Position numbers and translations under genes: made by a program. Shown here piece by piece: positions 24,384 to 32,129 of a stretch of 64,000 nucleotides of DNA. Below the pieces are notes generated by a model. It did no database searches and was not told where the DNA came from. It saw only the letters and a program-made list of their open reading frames with translations. Numbering within the stretch: position 1 is the first letter of the stretch; each line of letters begins with the position of its first letter. Source of the stretch: Streptomyces antarcticus (GTDB lineage Bacteria; Actinomycetota; Actinomycetes; Streptomycetales; Streptomycetaceae); NCBI RefSeq assembly GCF_026627255.1, contig NZ_JAPNLM010000024.1, positions 62,001 through 126,000 on the forward strand. Reading direction: 5' to 3'.

Positions 24384-25295
24384 GTGGACTACCAAACGCT
24401 GCTGGAACAGGTCGCGGAGGACACCGCCCCGCTGATCGGCAGCGGGACGCCCGCCGAGTACATCCCGGCGCTCGCGTCCGTGGACCCCGCGCAGTTCGGG
24501 ATGGCGATCGTCGACCTCGACGGCAACGTCTTCGGGGTGGGGGACTGGCAGGTCCCCTTCTCCACCCAGTCCATCACCAAGGTGTTCGCGCTCGCCCTCG
24601 CCCTGGCCGAGGGCGGCGTCAGCCTGTGGGAGCGGGTGGGCCGGGAGCCGTCCGGCAACCCGTTCAACTCCCTCGTGCAGCTGGAGTACGAGAACGGCAT
24701 CCCGCGCAACCCCTTCATCAACGCGGGCGCCCTCGTCGTCACCGACCGGCTCCAGACCCTGACCGGCGACGCGAGCAGCGAACTGCTCGACTTCCTCAGG
24801 GAGGAGAGCGGCAACCCCGACGTCGGCTTCGACGCCGAGGTCGCGGCCTCCGAGCAGGCGCACGGCGACCGCAACGCCGCCGTCGCGCACTTCATGGCCT
24901 CGTACGGGAACATCGACAACCCGGTGCCCGCCCTGCTGGAGCACTACTTCTGGCAGTGCTCCATCGAGATGAGCTGCGCCGACCTGGCCCGCGCAGGCCG
25001 CTTCCTGGCCCGGCACGGCCTGCGCGCGGACGGCTCCCGGCTGCTGACGCGCAGCGAGGCCAAGCAGATCAACGCCGTGATGCTGACCTGCGGGACCTAT
25101 GACGCGGCGGGCGAGTTCGCCTACCGCGTCGGGCTGCCCGGCAAGAGCGGGGTCGGCGGCGGCATCGTCGCGGTCGTCCCCGGACAGTGCACCGTCGCCG
25201 TGTGGAGCCCCGGGCTGGACGCCCAGGGCAACTCGGTCGCGGGCGTGGCGGCCCTGGACCGCTTCACGACCCTGACGGGCCTGTCGGTCTTCTGA
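24384..25295 (+). CDS. glsA: Glutaminase A
   Basis: A 303-residue serine-dependent beta-lactamase-fold glutaminase converting glutamine to glutamate and ammonia. The S-x-x-K catalytic pair is in STQSITKVFAL (Ser63/Lys66). EPSGNPFNS, ENGIPRNPFINAGAL, and a late SGVGGGIVAVVPGQ followed by GNSVAGV are family signatures. Length is normal. The GTG starts 7 bases after the methyltransferase stop, so the two are probably one transcript, although no biochemical link to menaquinone is known. Confidence 0.93.
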   Translation: MDYQTLLEQVAEDTAPLIGSGTPAEYIPALASVDPAQFGMAIVDLDGNVFGVGDWQVPFSTQSITKVFALALALAEGGVSLWERVGREPSGNPFNSLVQLEYENGIPRNPFINAGALVVTDRLQTLTGDASSELLDFLREESGNPDVGFDAEVAASEQAHGDRNAAVAHFMASYGNIDNPVPALLEHYFWQCSIEMSCADLARAGRFLARHGLRADGSRLLTRSEAKQINAVMLTCGTYDAAGEFAYRVGLPGKSGVGGGIVAVVPGQCTVAVWSPGLDAQGNSVAGVAALDRFTTLTGLSVF

Positions 25296-25375
25296 CCGCC
25301 GCCGCGGGCAGCTCGGCCCCGGCCCCGGCCGGGCCCGTCGGCAGTGCCCGGGGCCCGCCGCCACGGCGGTCGCGG

Positions 25376-25906
25376 TCAGCTGCCGGACAGCGTCAGTTCG
25401 TAGCGTCGGCCGTGGCGCACGCCGCCCGGGAGCAGGAAGCGGTCCGCCAGGGTCATGCCGAGCCGCTCCGCCACCGCGATCGACCGCTGGTTCTCGTCGT
25501 TGATCATCGCGACGACGTGCGGGACGCCCACCGCGCGGACCCGCTCCACGGTGGCCAGCGCGGCGGCGTACGCGTACCCCTTGCCCCACGCGGCGCGGCC
25601 CAGCCGCCAGCCGATCTCGATCTCCCCGACCGGTCCCCACTCCTTCTCCCGGGGCCACGGCTGCGCGCCCGTGAAGCCGATCACCGCGCCGTCCGTGTCG
25701 AGCAGGGTCCACAGGCAGTGGCCGAGCTGCGCGTCGTGCATGCGCTGGCGCGCGGTGAACTCCTCGTACAGGGACAGTTCGGCGGGCCCGCCGAGGAACT
25801 CCATCACCTCCGGGTCGTCGAAGACCCGGTGCCAGGCACGGGCGTCCTCGTCGGTGGGCACGCGCAGCTGCACGGCGGGAAGCGGCCGGGTCGGCGAGGT
25901 GGTCAT
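25376..25906 (-). CDS. GNAT N-acetyltransferase (RimJ/RimL-like)
   Basis: A 176-residue acetyltransferase. VQLRVPTDEDARAWHRVF, IEIGWRLGRAAWGKGYAYAA (acetyl-CoA loop, R/Q-x-x-G-x-G/A type) and INDENQRSIAVAERLGM are typical of the Acetyltransf_3 group, which modify protein N-termini or small amines. The ATG at 25906 is supported by AAGGG about 8 bases upstream; longer forms run into non-conserved sequence. It is convergent with glutaminase and divergent from the geranylgeranyl reductase. The substrate is unknown. Confidence 0.85.
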   Translation of the reverse strand: MTTSPTRPLPAVQLRVPTDEDARAWHRVFDDPEVMEFLGGPAELSLYEEFTARQRMHDAQLGHCLWTLLDTDGAVIGFTGAQPWPREKEWGPVGEIEIGWRLGRAAWGKGYAYAAALATVERVRAVGVPHVVAMINDENQRSIAVAERLGMTLADRFLLPGGVRHGRRYELTLSGS

Positions 25907-26003
25907 CGGAGGCACCCTTCGGATCGCGATCTCTCTCGCTGCATAGACTGCACATGTCCGGTGCCGTTGGGCACCCTTTATCGAGCCTCCGGGAGATCCC
26001 GCA

Positions 26004-27287
26004 GTGACCGAGCCCCTCTCCGAACACTCCGCGGACGTGATCGTCGTCGGGGCCGGGCCCGCCGGCTCGACCACCGCGTACTACCTCGCCAAGGCCGGAT
26101 TGGACGTCCTGCTCCTGGAGAAGACCGCGTTCCCCCGCGAAAAGGTGTGTGGTGACGGGCTGACCCCGCGCGCCACCAAGCAGCTGGTCTCCATGGGCAT
26201 CGACATCTCCGAGGAGGCCGGCTGGCTGCGCAACAAGGGCCTGCGGATCATCGGCGGTGGCCAGCGCCTCCAGCTGGACTGGCCGGAACTCGCCTCCTAC
26301 CCGGACTACGGACTCGTCCGCAAGCGCGACGACTTCGACGAGACCCTGGCCCGCCAGGCCCAGAAGGCCGGCGCCCGGCTCTACGAGCGCTGCAACGTCG
26401 GAGAGCCCGTGCGCGACCCGCGCACCGGCCACATCACCGGCGTGCAGGCGAAGCTCGGCGAGGAGAAGACCCCGGTCACCTTCAGCGCCCCGCTGGTCGT
26501 CGCGGCCGACGGCAACTCCTCCCGGCTGTCCCTCGCGATGGGCCTGCACCGGCGCGAGGACCGCCCGATGGGCGTCGCCGTGCGGACGTACTTCACCTCG
26601 CCCCGGCACGACGACGACTACCTGGAGTCCTGGCTGGAGCTGTGGGACCGGCGCGGCGCGCAGGACCGGCTGCTGCCCGGCTACGGCTGGATCTTCGGCA
26701 TGGGCGACGGCACCTCCAACGTCGGCCTCGGCATCCTGAACTCCTCCTCCGCCTTCAAGGAGCTGGACTGGCGCGAGGTCCTCAAGGCCTGGTGCGCGTC
26801 CATGCCCGAGGACTGGGGCTACACCCCCGAGAACATGACGCAGCCGATCCGCGGCGCGGCCCTGCCGATGGCGTTCAACCGGCAGCCGCACTACACCAAG
26901 GGCCTGCTGCTCGTCGGCGACGCGGGCGGGCTCGTCAACCCCTTCAACGGCGAGGGCATCGCCTACGCGATGGAGTCGGGCCAGATCGCGGCCGACGTCG
27001 TCGTGCAGGCCCACTCCCGCGCCACCCCGGCGCTGCGCGAGCTGACCTTGCACAGCTACCCGAAGGTCCTCAAGGAGACGTACGGCGGCTACTACACGCT
27101 GGGCCGCGCCTTCGTGAAGCTGATCGGCAACCCGAAGGTCATGAAGGTCGCCACCCAGCGCGGCCTGACGCACCCGGTGCTGATGCGGTTCACGCTGAAG
27201 ATGCTGGCCAACCTGACCGACCCGACGGGCGGCGACGCGATGGACCGCATCATCAACGGACTCTCGAAGGTGGCACCCAAAGCCTGA
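26004..27287 (+). CDS. Geranylgeranyl reductase family FAD oxidoreductase (probable menaquinone side-chain reductase)
   Basis: A 427-residue flavoprotein. VIVVGAGPAGSTTAYYLAKA (residues about 11-30) is the FAD dinucleotide fold, followed by KVCGDGLTPRATKQL. LLLVGDAGGLVNPFNGEGI then AYAMESG (about residues 303-328) is the second FAD motif. These features define the geranylgeranyl reductase family, whose actinobacterial members (for example MenJ of mycobacteria) saturate isoprene units of menaquinone. Its place immediately before the nuo region and after the menaquinone genes supports that role here. The GTG start has GGGAG upstream. A divergent GNAT gene shares the 97-bp promoter region. Confidence 0.9.
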   Translation: MTEPLSEHSADVIVVGAGPAGSTTAYYLAKAGLDVLLLEKTAFPREKVCGDGLTPRATKQLVSMGIDISEEAGWLRNKGLRIIGGGQRLQLDWPELASYPDYGLVRKRDDFDETLARQAQKAGARLYERCNVGEPVRDPRTGHITGVQAKLGEEKTPVTFSAPLVVAADGNSSRLSLAMGLHRREDRPMGVAVRTYFTSPRHDDDYLESWLELWDRRGAQDRLLPGYGWIFGMGDGTSNVGLGILNSSSAFKELDWREVLKAWCASMPEDWGYTPENMTQPIRGAALPMAFNRQPHYTKGLLLVGDAGGLVNPFNGEGIAYAMESGQIAADVVVQAHSRATPALRELTLHSYPKVLKETYGGYYTLGRAFVKLIGNPKVMKVATQRGLTHPVLMRFTLKMLANLTDPTGGDAMDRIINGLSKVAPKA

Positions 27288-27296
27288 TGACGCGAG

Positions 27297-27331
27297 GCCG
27301 GGCCGCGCGGCACAAGGCCGAGCGGCCCGGC
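27297..27331. terminator. Hairpin terminator after the reductase gene
   Basis: GCCGGGCCGC (27297-27306) pairs with GCGGCCCGGC (27322-27331) across a 15-base loop in the 61-base gap between convergent genes. Confidence 0.55.
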
Positions 27332-27348
27332 GTACGACGGTTGAACTG

Positions 27349-27795
27349 TCAGACTTTGACGATCTTCACCTTCGGCGAGCCGGGGAGCTGCTCGGCAGCC
27401 TTGCACAGCGCCGGAATGTGCGACGTGTCGGACGTGACGAGCAGTACCGGGGGCGGGCAGAGCGCGGCCGTGGCGACCACGAGGGCGTCCACGAGGCATT
27501 CGTGTCCGTCAAGGCCCGAGACGTCCAGCAGTTTCGCGGCGGCGTCCGTCACCGCGTCGGTGACCGGCTTCACGTCGAACCGCGACAGCAGGAACTGGAG
27601 TCGCTTGGCGGCCTCTCCGGTCCGGCGCACTTCCAACGGCGTCAGAGCGGACAGTGCCACTCGTCTGCCGCTCTGCTGAGCGACCTCGATGCGCGCCCGC
27701 ATTCCCTCGTCACCGTCGACGTGCAGCGAAAGCCCCTGGGCGTCGAGGACGAGAGTGCCCTCGCTCTTGGCCTTGATCTTGAGGCGCTTGCTCAC
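27349..27795 (-). CDS. PIN-domain protein, probable VapC-like toxin
   Basis: A 148-residue protein with the acidic PIN positions: LVLDAQGLSL (first Asp, about residue 17), a mid-protein LTPLEVRRT (Glu), CLVDALVVATA (Asp) and LLVTSDTSHIPAL (Asp). These coordinate Mg2+ for RNA cleavage in VapC toxins. The GTG at 27795 overlaps the stop of the upstream ribbon-helix-helix gene by 4 bases (GTGA), the usual antitoxin-first layout. A basic N-terminus (KRLKIKAKSEG) precedes the fold. The target RNA is unknown. The module is chromosomal with no mobile-element signs. Confidence 0.8.
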   Translation of the reverse strand: MSKRLKIKAKSEGTLVLDAQGLSLHVDGDEGMRARIEVAQQSGRRVALSALTPLEVRRTGEAAKRLQFLLSRFDVKPVTDAVTDAAAKLLDVSGLDGHECLVDALVVATAALCPPPVLLVTSDTSHIPALCKAAEQLPGSPKVKIVKV

Positions 27796-28034
27796 CACTC
27801 CTGTTCCGCCTGCCGCCGTGCTTCCGCGGAGACGGGGCCGAACGCCTCGCGGTCGGCGGTCACGACCTCTCGGAGCTTCTGCGCGGCGAGCCACTCCTCC
27901 AGGGCTTCTGCCACCACGGAGGAGAAGCCGTTCTTGCCGGTGCGCTCCTCGACTTCCTTGATCAACGATTGCGCCAGCGACACGGATCTCTTACCGGCCC
28001 GCTCGGCGGCCTGGTGGGCTGCGTGGCTGCTCAT
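27792..28034 (-). CDS. Ribbon-helix-helix-like antitoxin
   Basis: An 80-residue protein with KRSVSLAQSLIKEVEERTGK and FSSVVAEALEEWLAAQKLRE, a strand-helix-helix pattern typical of Arc/MetJ-type antitoxins. An acidic, flexible tail (REAFGPVSAEARRQAEQEW) is of the kind that wraps around PIN toxins. It precedes and overlaps the PIN gene. It should bind its own promoter (the 28035-28080 gap carries AT-richer sequence: AAAACGTAAC near the start). Confidence 0.75.
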   Translation of the reverse strand: MSSHAAHQAAERAGKRSVSLAQSLIKEVEERTGKNGFSSVVAEALEEWLAAQKLREVVTADREAFGPVSAEARRQAEQEW

Positions 28035-28080
28035 ACCTAAAACGTAACACCGGCGGTAGGAAGTTTCTCGTCCGACGGAC

Positions 28081-28440
28081 CTACGGGGCGGGCCGAGGCG
28101 GGTTCTCCCCGGTGCGGCCCGTTTCGCCGTACCGGGGGCCGGACGGGCCGCGGTGCGGGCCTTCGTACGGGCCTTCGTACGGGCCTTCGTACGGGCCCCC
28201 GGCGGCGTCCCCGGCGCGGTGCACCGCGCGCACGCAGCGGGTCAGCAGCACCAGACCGCACAGCAGGAACACCGCCGAGGCGCTCCAGCCGAGGCCGAGG
28301 GACAGCGCGCTCCCGGGCTTCTGCCAGGGGCGGGCGGTGGCCAGCAGCCAGCCGCCGACGGCGAGGAAGCCGAGCCCGAGCGCGGCCGGGACGGCGGTGG
28401 GGTCGCCGCCGCGGGGGTACTCGTGCGGTCGTGCGCTCAC
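28081..28440 (-). CDS. Small two-helix membrane protein with GPYE repeats
   Basis: A 119-residue protein. Two hydrophobic helices lie at about residues 19-37 (AALGLGFLAVGGWLLATA) and 49-72 (LGLGWSASAVFLLCGLVLLTRC), followed by a tail with GPYEGPYEGPYEGP and PRYGETGRTGENPPRP. No family is recognised. The GTG is supported by GGAGGTGG 7 bases upstream. It is downstream of a lipoprotein gene on the same strand. The repeat is encoded by 12-bp units at about 28156-28198. Confidence 0.65.
   Translation of the reverse strand: MSARPHEYPRGGDPTAVPAALGLGFLAVGGWLLATARPWQKPGSALSLGLGWSASAVFLLCGLVLLTRCVRAVHRAGDAAGGPYEGPYEGPYEGPHRGPSGPRYGETGRTGENPPRPAP
28156..28198. repeat. 12-bp GGGCCTTCGTAC tandem repeat
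   Basis: Three near-perfect copies plus a partial one encode the GPYE repeats of the small membrane protein on the minus strand. Copy number is probably unstable. Confidence 0.85.
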
Positions 28441-28523
28441 GGGACCACCACCTCCAGGGTCGGGGCGGTCCGACGGGTCGGGCGCGCCCCCGCCATCTTC
28501 GCAGGGCCCCGGGCGGTGCCCGG

Positions 28524-28973
28524 TCAGCGGTCGGGGCGGCACTTGCGCAGGGCCTCGATGTGCAGCTGCTTGAGGGTGGCCCACTGCTCGGCGGTGGCGC
28601 CGCTGCCGTCGACGTCGCCGGTGACCGGATTCGGGTCCGGATACCAGGTGATTCCCTCCGCGCGCAGGCACGCGGATTCCTTCCGCGCCGCGGCGAGTTC
28701 CCCGGGGCCGGCCTGCACCGGCGGGGGCGGCGGCGGAATCAGCGACGCGCAGGCTTTGTGCGCCGCTTCGTTCCACGGCTTCGACTTGTCCTCGCGGGGC
28801 GCGCCGTAATCGGTGTACACGACAGCCACGCCCTCCTTCTTCAGGCAGTCGTAGTACGCGATTTCCGCCGCAGTGGGCGGCGGACTGTCGCTCGCCAGGG
28901 GTTCTTTGTCGCCGCCGCAGCCCGCCAGTGCAATGCAGACGAGGAGGAGGGGAGCGAAATGGCGTGCGCGCAC
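28524..28973 (-). CDS. Hypothetical lipoprotein
   Basis: A 149-residue exported protein. A short charged start and hydrophobic core end in the lipobox LAGC (Cys about residue 19), so it should be lipid-anchored on the outer face of the membrane. The mature part has YDCLKKEGVAVVYTDYGAPR, an oligoproline PPPPPP stretch and ACLRAEGITWYPDPNP, with paired Cys in a pattern seen in many Streptomyces small lipoproteins of unknown role. The GTG start has AAGGGA 7 bases upstream. It is divergent from the remnant at 29.2 kb. Confidence 0.75.
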   Translation of the reverse strand: MRARHFAPLLLVCIALAGCGGDKEPLASDSPPPTAAEIAYYDCLKKEGVAVVYTDYGAPREDKSKPWNEAAHKACASLIPPPPPPVQAGPGELAAARKESACLRAEGITWYPDPNPVTGDVDGSGATAEQWATLKQLHIEALRKCRPDR

Positions 28974-29214
28974 GGAGACTTCCCTTGGGGCAGTAGAAAT
29001 GGAATGTACGCCTCCATGCGGGACGGGGCACGGGTATGCGCCGGGCGAGAATAGTCAGTTCGGCCGGAATGGCGCAACACCCCTACAAGACAAGGGACTT
29101 GCCCGCCCACACGGCGCGATTCCGGCTTGACGCCGTAATCCGTGGGCCCGTTGAATCCGGCCGGGCGGAGAATCCCTTTGGTGCTCCTCTCGGCATCCGA
29201 ACAGAGAGGTACGC

Positions 29215-29461
29215 GTGATGAACCGGGCAAGGGGCAAGCTGGCACCGGGCTGCGTCGCCGCCGTTTCGGCGGCCGCCATTCTCCTCGCCGGGTCCGGGCC
29301 GTCGGCGGCGATGGGGAGGGACGGGAACCTGGAGGACCAGGAATTCGGTCTCGTTTACCTCGCGGGGCGTGCGGGTTGTGTCTTCGATCTTTATGCGACT
29401 GACACGAACTTCTCCGGAGACGCCTTCAACAGCGGGTGCAACGGGATGTACAAGAGCGTGA
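29215..29461 (+). pseudogene. 3'-truncated secreted protein resembling peptidase inhibitor family I36
   Basis: From GTG/ATG at 29215/29218 the frame gives a signal peptide (VAAVSAAAILLAGSGPSAA) and then EDQEFGLVYLAGRAGCVFDL, TDTNFSGDAFNSGC and MYKSVNDN. This is the start of I36-like secreted proteins (about 130-150 residues in family members). Similarity stops at VNDN; the expected aromatic-rich second half is absent, and the same frame runs on for more than 500 codons antisense to other genes without a natural stop. The sequence here is less GC-biased than what follows. It is read as a remnant fused at about 29460 to another broken gene. Confidence 0.65.
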
Positions 29462-29989
29462 ATGACAACCGAGGACCGGCACCGGTACCTCTTCGGGCTG
29501 GCCGATCCGGACCACGCCGCCGCGCACGGGTACGACAAGTCCGCCGGCCGGGGCGCGCCGCCCAAGCCGCCCGCCCCGCAGCTGAGCGACAGCGCGTACG
29601 CCGTCATGAACGGCACGCAGCGCGGCGCCCGGGACGGGCGGGCGCCCGACGCGACCTCGGAGGCCCACGAGCGGTCCGAGCGGGACTCCCGCGTCGTCGC
29701 CGTGCTCGCGGCGTGGTCGGCTTGCATGGAGAAGTCCGGGTACGGGGGGATCCGTACGCCGTACGACGTCGTGGAGGAGGCCGGACTGGCGGACGACAAG
29801 GGCGGTCCGCGGGCCGTCACGGCCGCCAGGGCCGACGTGGCGTGCAAGAGCGAGGTGAACCTGGTCGGCGTCCGGGCCGCGGTCGAGAAGGCGTACCAGG
29901 AGCGGCTCGTCGAGGAGCACGCCGAGACGCTGGCCCTCTACGGGCGCCAGCGCGAGGCCCGCTTCAGACTGGCGGCCTCCGTCGCCTGA
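29462..29989 (+). pseudogene. 5'-truncated lipoprotein-family remnant
   Basis: A 175-codon frame starting MTTEDRHRYLFGLADPDH and ending with ADVACKSEVNLVGVRAAVEK, YQERLVEEHAETLALYG. The WSACMEKSGYGG and ADVACKSEVNLVGV blocks are typical of a large family of Streptomyces lipoproteins of about 250-300 residues. The expected signal peptide, lipobox and first 80-100 residues are missing, and the frame is offset by one from the I36-like remnant. It may still be translated from the internal ATG but would stay in the cytoplasm. A strong hairpin terminator follows its stop. Confidence 0.6.
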
Positions 29990-29997
29990 GGTGCGCC

Positions 29998-30042
29998 GAA
30001 GGGCCGGTGCTCCACCCCCGAGCGGGGGAGCACCGGCCCTTC
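29998..30042. terminator. 16-bp hairpin terminator between convergent genes
   Basis: GAAGGGCCGGTGCTCC (29998-30013) pairs perfectly with 30027-30042, and inner CCCCC/GGGGG bases can extend it. It lies between the lipoprotein remnant and the C40 peptidase gene. Confidence 0.8.
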
Positions 30043-30069
30043 CTGACGCTCCGGAGACCGGAGAGCGGC

Positions 30070-30960
30070 TCAGAGGACGCGCACGGCGCCCGTCGGCTTG
30101 TCGTAGCTCAGGGAGCGCTCGACGATGCCGGTGCTGGGGTTCTGCGCGCCGACGAACTTGCCGCCGCCCACGTAGACGGCGACGTGGTACGCGTTGCCCT
30201 TGGAGCCCCAGTACAGGATGTCGCCCGGCTGAAGGGCGCTCAGGGACACCGAGGTGCCGAACGAGGACTGCTGCTGGGACATGCGCGGCAGGGTGATGCC
30301 GGCCTGGCGGTAGGCGGCCCCCACGAGACCGGAGCAGTCGTACGAGGACGGGCCGGTGCCGCCCAGCACGTACGCCTTGCCGACCTGTGCGCGGGCGAAG
30401 TTCACGATGGCCGCGGCCGAGCCGGTGGCCGGGGCGGTGACGGTGCCCGTGCCCTGGGAGGGGGCGGTGCTCTTGCCGGAGCCCGAGGTGGACTTCGAGC
30501 CCGAGTCGGAGCCGGAGGCGGGCGCCGAGGCGGTGGCCAGCGTGGAGCGGGCGGAGCTGCGGTTGGCGCGCTCGGCCGCTTCCTTGCGGTCGGCCTCCTC
30601 CTTCGCCTTCTTCTCGGAGTCGGCCTTCTGCTGGGCGTCCTCCTTGGCCTTCTTCGCCTCGGCGGCGGCGCCGGTGCGGGCGCTCTCCTCCTGGGCGGTC
30701 AGTTCGCCCTCGACGGCGGCCAGACGGGTGTTCTCGGCGGCGGTGGTGACGGCGGAGGAGACCTCGGCGCCGAGGTCCAGGTCGAGGACCGGCATCTCGA
30801 GCGTCGTCTCGGCCACGGGCTCTGCGGTCGGGGACGCGCTCGCGGTTCCGGCCATGGCCAGGGTGCTGAGGACGCCACCGGCTACTCCGGCGCGGACCGC
30901 GAGCTTCGAGGCGCTGCGGCGGGGCTTCCGGTGGCTGGGTATGTGAGCGGTGTGGGACAT
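30070..30960 (-). CDS. Secreted NlpC/P60 (C40) peptidoglycan endopeptidase
   Basis: A 296-residue exported protein: signal peptide about residues 1-42 (AGVAGGVLSTLAMAGTASAS), then a charged helical coiled-coil segment (about 75-125, AKKAKEDAQQKADSEKKAKE), a Ser/Gly/Thr linker, and a C-terminal NlpC/P60 domain (about 180-296). The domain holds YDCSGLVGAAY (nucleophile Cys about 208) and AYHVAVYVGGG (catalytic His about 258). It should cut D-Glu-DAP bonds in peptidoglycan. The ATG at 30960 is preferred because a 19-residue upstream extension is hydrophobic but unlike family starts. It is divergent from nuoA across a 794-bp gap. Confidence 0.9.
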   Translation of the reverse strand: MSHTAHIPSHRKPRRSASKLAVRAGVAGGVLSTLAMAGTASASPTAEPVAETTLEMPVLDLDLGAEVSSAVTTAAENTRLAAVEGELTAQEESARTGAAAEAKKAKEDAQQKADSEKKAKEEADRKEAAERANRSSARSTLATASAPASGSDSGSKSTSGSGKSTAPSQGTGTVTAPATGSAAAIVNFARAQVGKAYVLGGTGPSSYDCSGLVGAAYRQAGITLPRMSQQQSSFGTSVSLSALQPGDILYWGSKGNAYHVAVYVGGGKFVGAQNPSTGIVERSLSYDKPTGAVRVL

Positions 30961-31608
30961 GAGGACAAGCGCTATCAGGGCGTCAGGGTTCGCTTCAAGA
31001 AACGTGGTCTGCGCCACAGTTGCGCGCGAATGGGGCTAACCGGGCGCGTCGGCGCTCCTATTGACGCGGTAACGGGCTAATCGGACACACCGTCACAACC
31101 CTGTGATCATGTCGTTTCTGCATTAAGTCCGAATTGATCCTCGGCCTACCATTCCGCCGGACAGTTGGCCAAGCCCCGTTTCGGAAGCGCTGATTCACCG
31201 TGACGCAGGTCATAGTTACCCCGTGCCGTGAGGACACCGTGGCCCGGTTGTGACCCGGCCGTGAAGGTGTCGCGCGGCTCGTGAACGGATGCACGTGGGC
31301 GACTGTCCGTTCTGCCCCGGCTTCTCCCCCGCGTCCACCTCCGTACGCGAGTGGTCCCCCGGTCGGGGTAGGCGAGATCCCGGTAGCACCTGATCCGCAC
31401 CGGTGCCAATTTGCCTGTAGGGGCCACACTTGGTAGTGGAGGCATGCTTTCTACCTGCGGTAACGACGATGGATGTCACCATTCGTAACCGTCCGGATGC
31501 TTCGCGTGTGAAGATCACCGCTCATCCGACTTCATGATCGTTCGTCAGGTGGTGGAGATCACAAACTCGTTGTTGCAACCCGTGTCGCAGATCACAGAGA
31601 GGCAGGCA

Positions 31609-31614
31609 TAAGAT
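31609..31614 (+). promoter_or_regulatory. Candidate -10 element (TAAGAT) for the nuo operon
   Basis: TAAGAT lies about 140 bases before nuoA and about 15 bases before the Rex-like site. No convincing -35 hexamer is seen at 17-18 bases. The rest of the 794-bp gap (30961-31754) shows no gene I can support. Confidence 0.35.
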
Positions 31615-31629
31615 GCGCAGCAGTCCGGC

Positions 31630-31647
31630 TTGTGAACTGCCTCACAT
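31630..31647 (+). promoter_or_regulatory. Rex-operator-like site in the nuo leader
   Basis: TTGTGAACTGCCTCACAT matches the Streptomyces Rex operator pattern TTGTGAA-N4-TTCACAA at 12 of 14 defined positions, with a perfect left half. Rex is the NADH/NAD+-responsive repressor known to control nuo and cyd genes in Streptomyces coelicolor. The site lies about 108 bases before nuoA, just downstream of a possible -10 element, where binding would block transcription. Confidence 0.65.
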
Positions 31648-31754
31648 GTACACGATCTTCGCGAGGCGGGTCACGCCCCCAGTCCACCACTGGGCGGTAC
31701 TCCCGGCCGGTACGGCGGTCCAACGGTCAAGGACGACTGGAAGGAGCGAGGAGC

Positions 31755-32114
31755 GTGAATGCGTACGCGCCCATCCTCGTGCTCGGCGCCCTCGGCGCAG
31801 GGTTTGCGATCTTCTCCGTGGTCATGGCCACGCTGATCGGTCCAAAACGGTACAACCGGGCAAAGCTCGAAGCGTATGAGTGCGGCATCGAGCCCACTCC
31901 GATGCCGGCCGGCGGCGGCCGCTTCCCCATCAAGTACTACCTGACGGCGATGCTCTTCATCGTCTTCGACATCGAGGTTGTCTTCCTCTACCCCTGGGCC
32001 GTCACCTTCGACTCCCTGGGGATCTTCGGGCTCGTGGAGATGCTGCTCTTCGTGCTCACCGTCTTCGTCGCCTACGCCTACGTCTGGCGCCGCGGCGGCC
32101 TGGAATGGGACTGA
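31755..32114 (+). CDS. nuoA: NADH-quinone oxidoreductase subunit A
   Basis: A 119-residue subunit with three membrane helices. KRYNRAKLEAYECGIEP is the conserved first loop with the reactive Cys, followed by FPIKYYLTAMLFIVFDIEV and the third helix. It belongs to the membrane domain of complex I near the quinone channel. The GTG at 31755 follows GGAGCGAGGAG closely; a longer in-frame extension is not conserved. It is the first gene of a 14-gene operon, 15 bases before nuoB. Confidence 0.97.
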   Translation: MNAYAPILVLGALGAGFAIFSVVMATLIGPKRYNRAKLEAYECGIEPTPMPAGGGRFPIKYYLTAMLFIVFDIEVVFLYPWAVTFDSLGIFGLVEMLLFVLTVFVAYAYVWRRGGLEWD

Positions 32115-32129
32115 GGGGCTGAAGTTTCC

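Noticed and set aside
29215..31080. 621-codon plus-strand protein continuing from the I36-like remnant
   Set aside because: After codon 82 it reads the wrong frame of the lipoprotein remnant and then the antisense of the C40 peptidase; the length reflects lack of stops in GC-rich DNA.
31469..31537. 22-codon reading frame in the nuo upstream region
   Set aside because: No recognisable leader-peptide pattern, weak ribosome site, and about 220 bases from nuoA.
30961..31560. c-di-AMP (ydaO-type) riboswitch upstream of the C40 peptidase
   Set aside because: I looked for the conserved GACAGCTCACCTCG-like core and the GGGGTGAATC segment on the minus strand and found only loose partial similarity; not reported as a feature.
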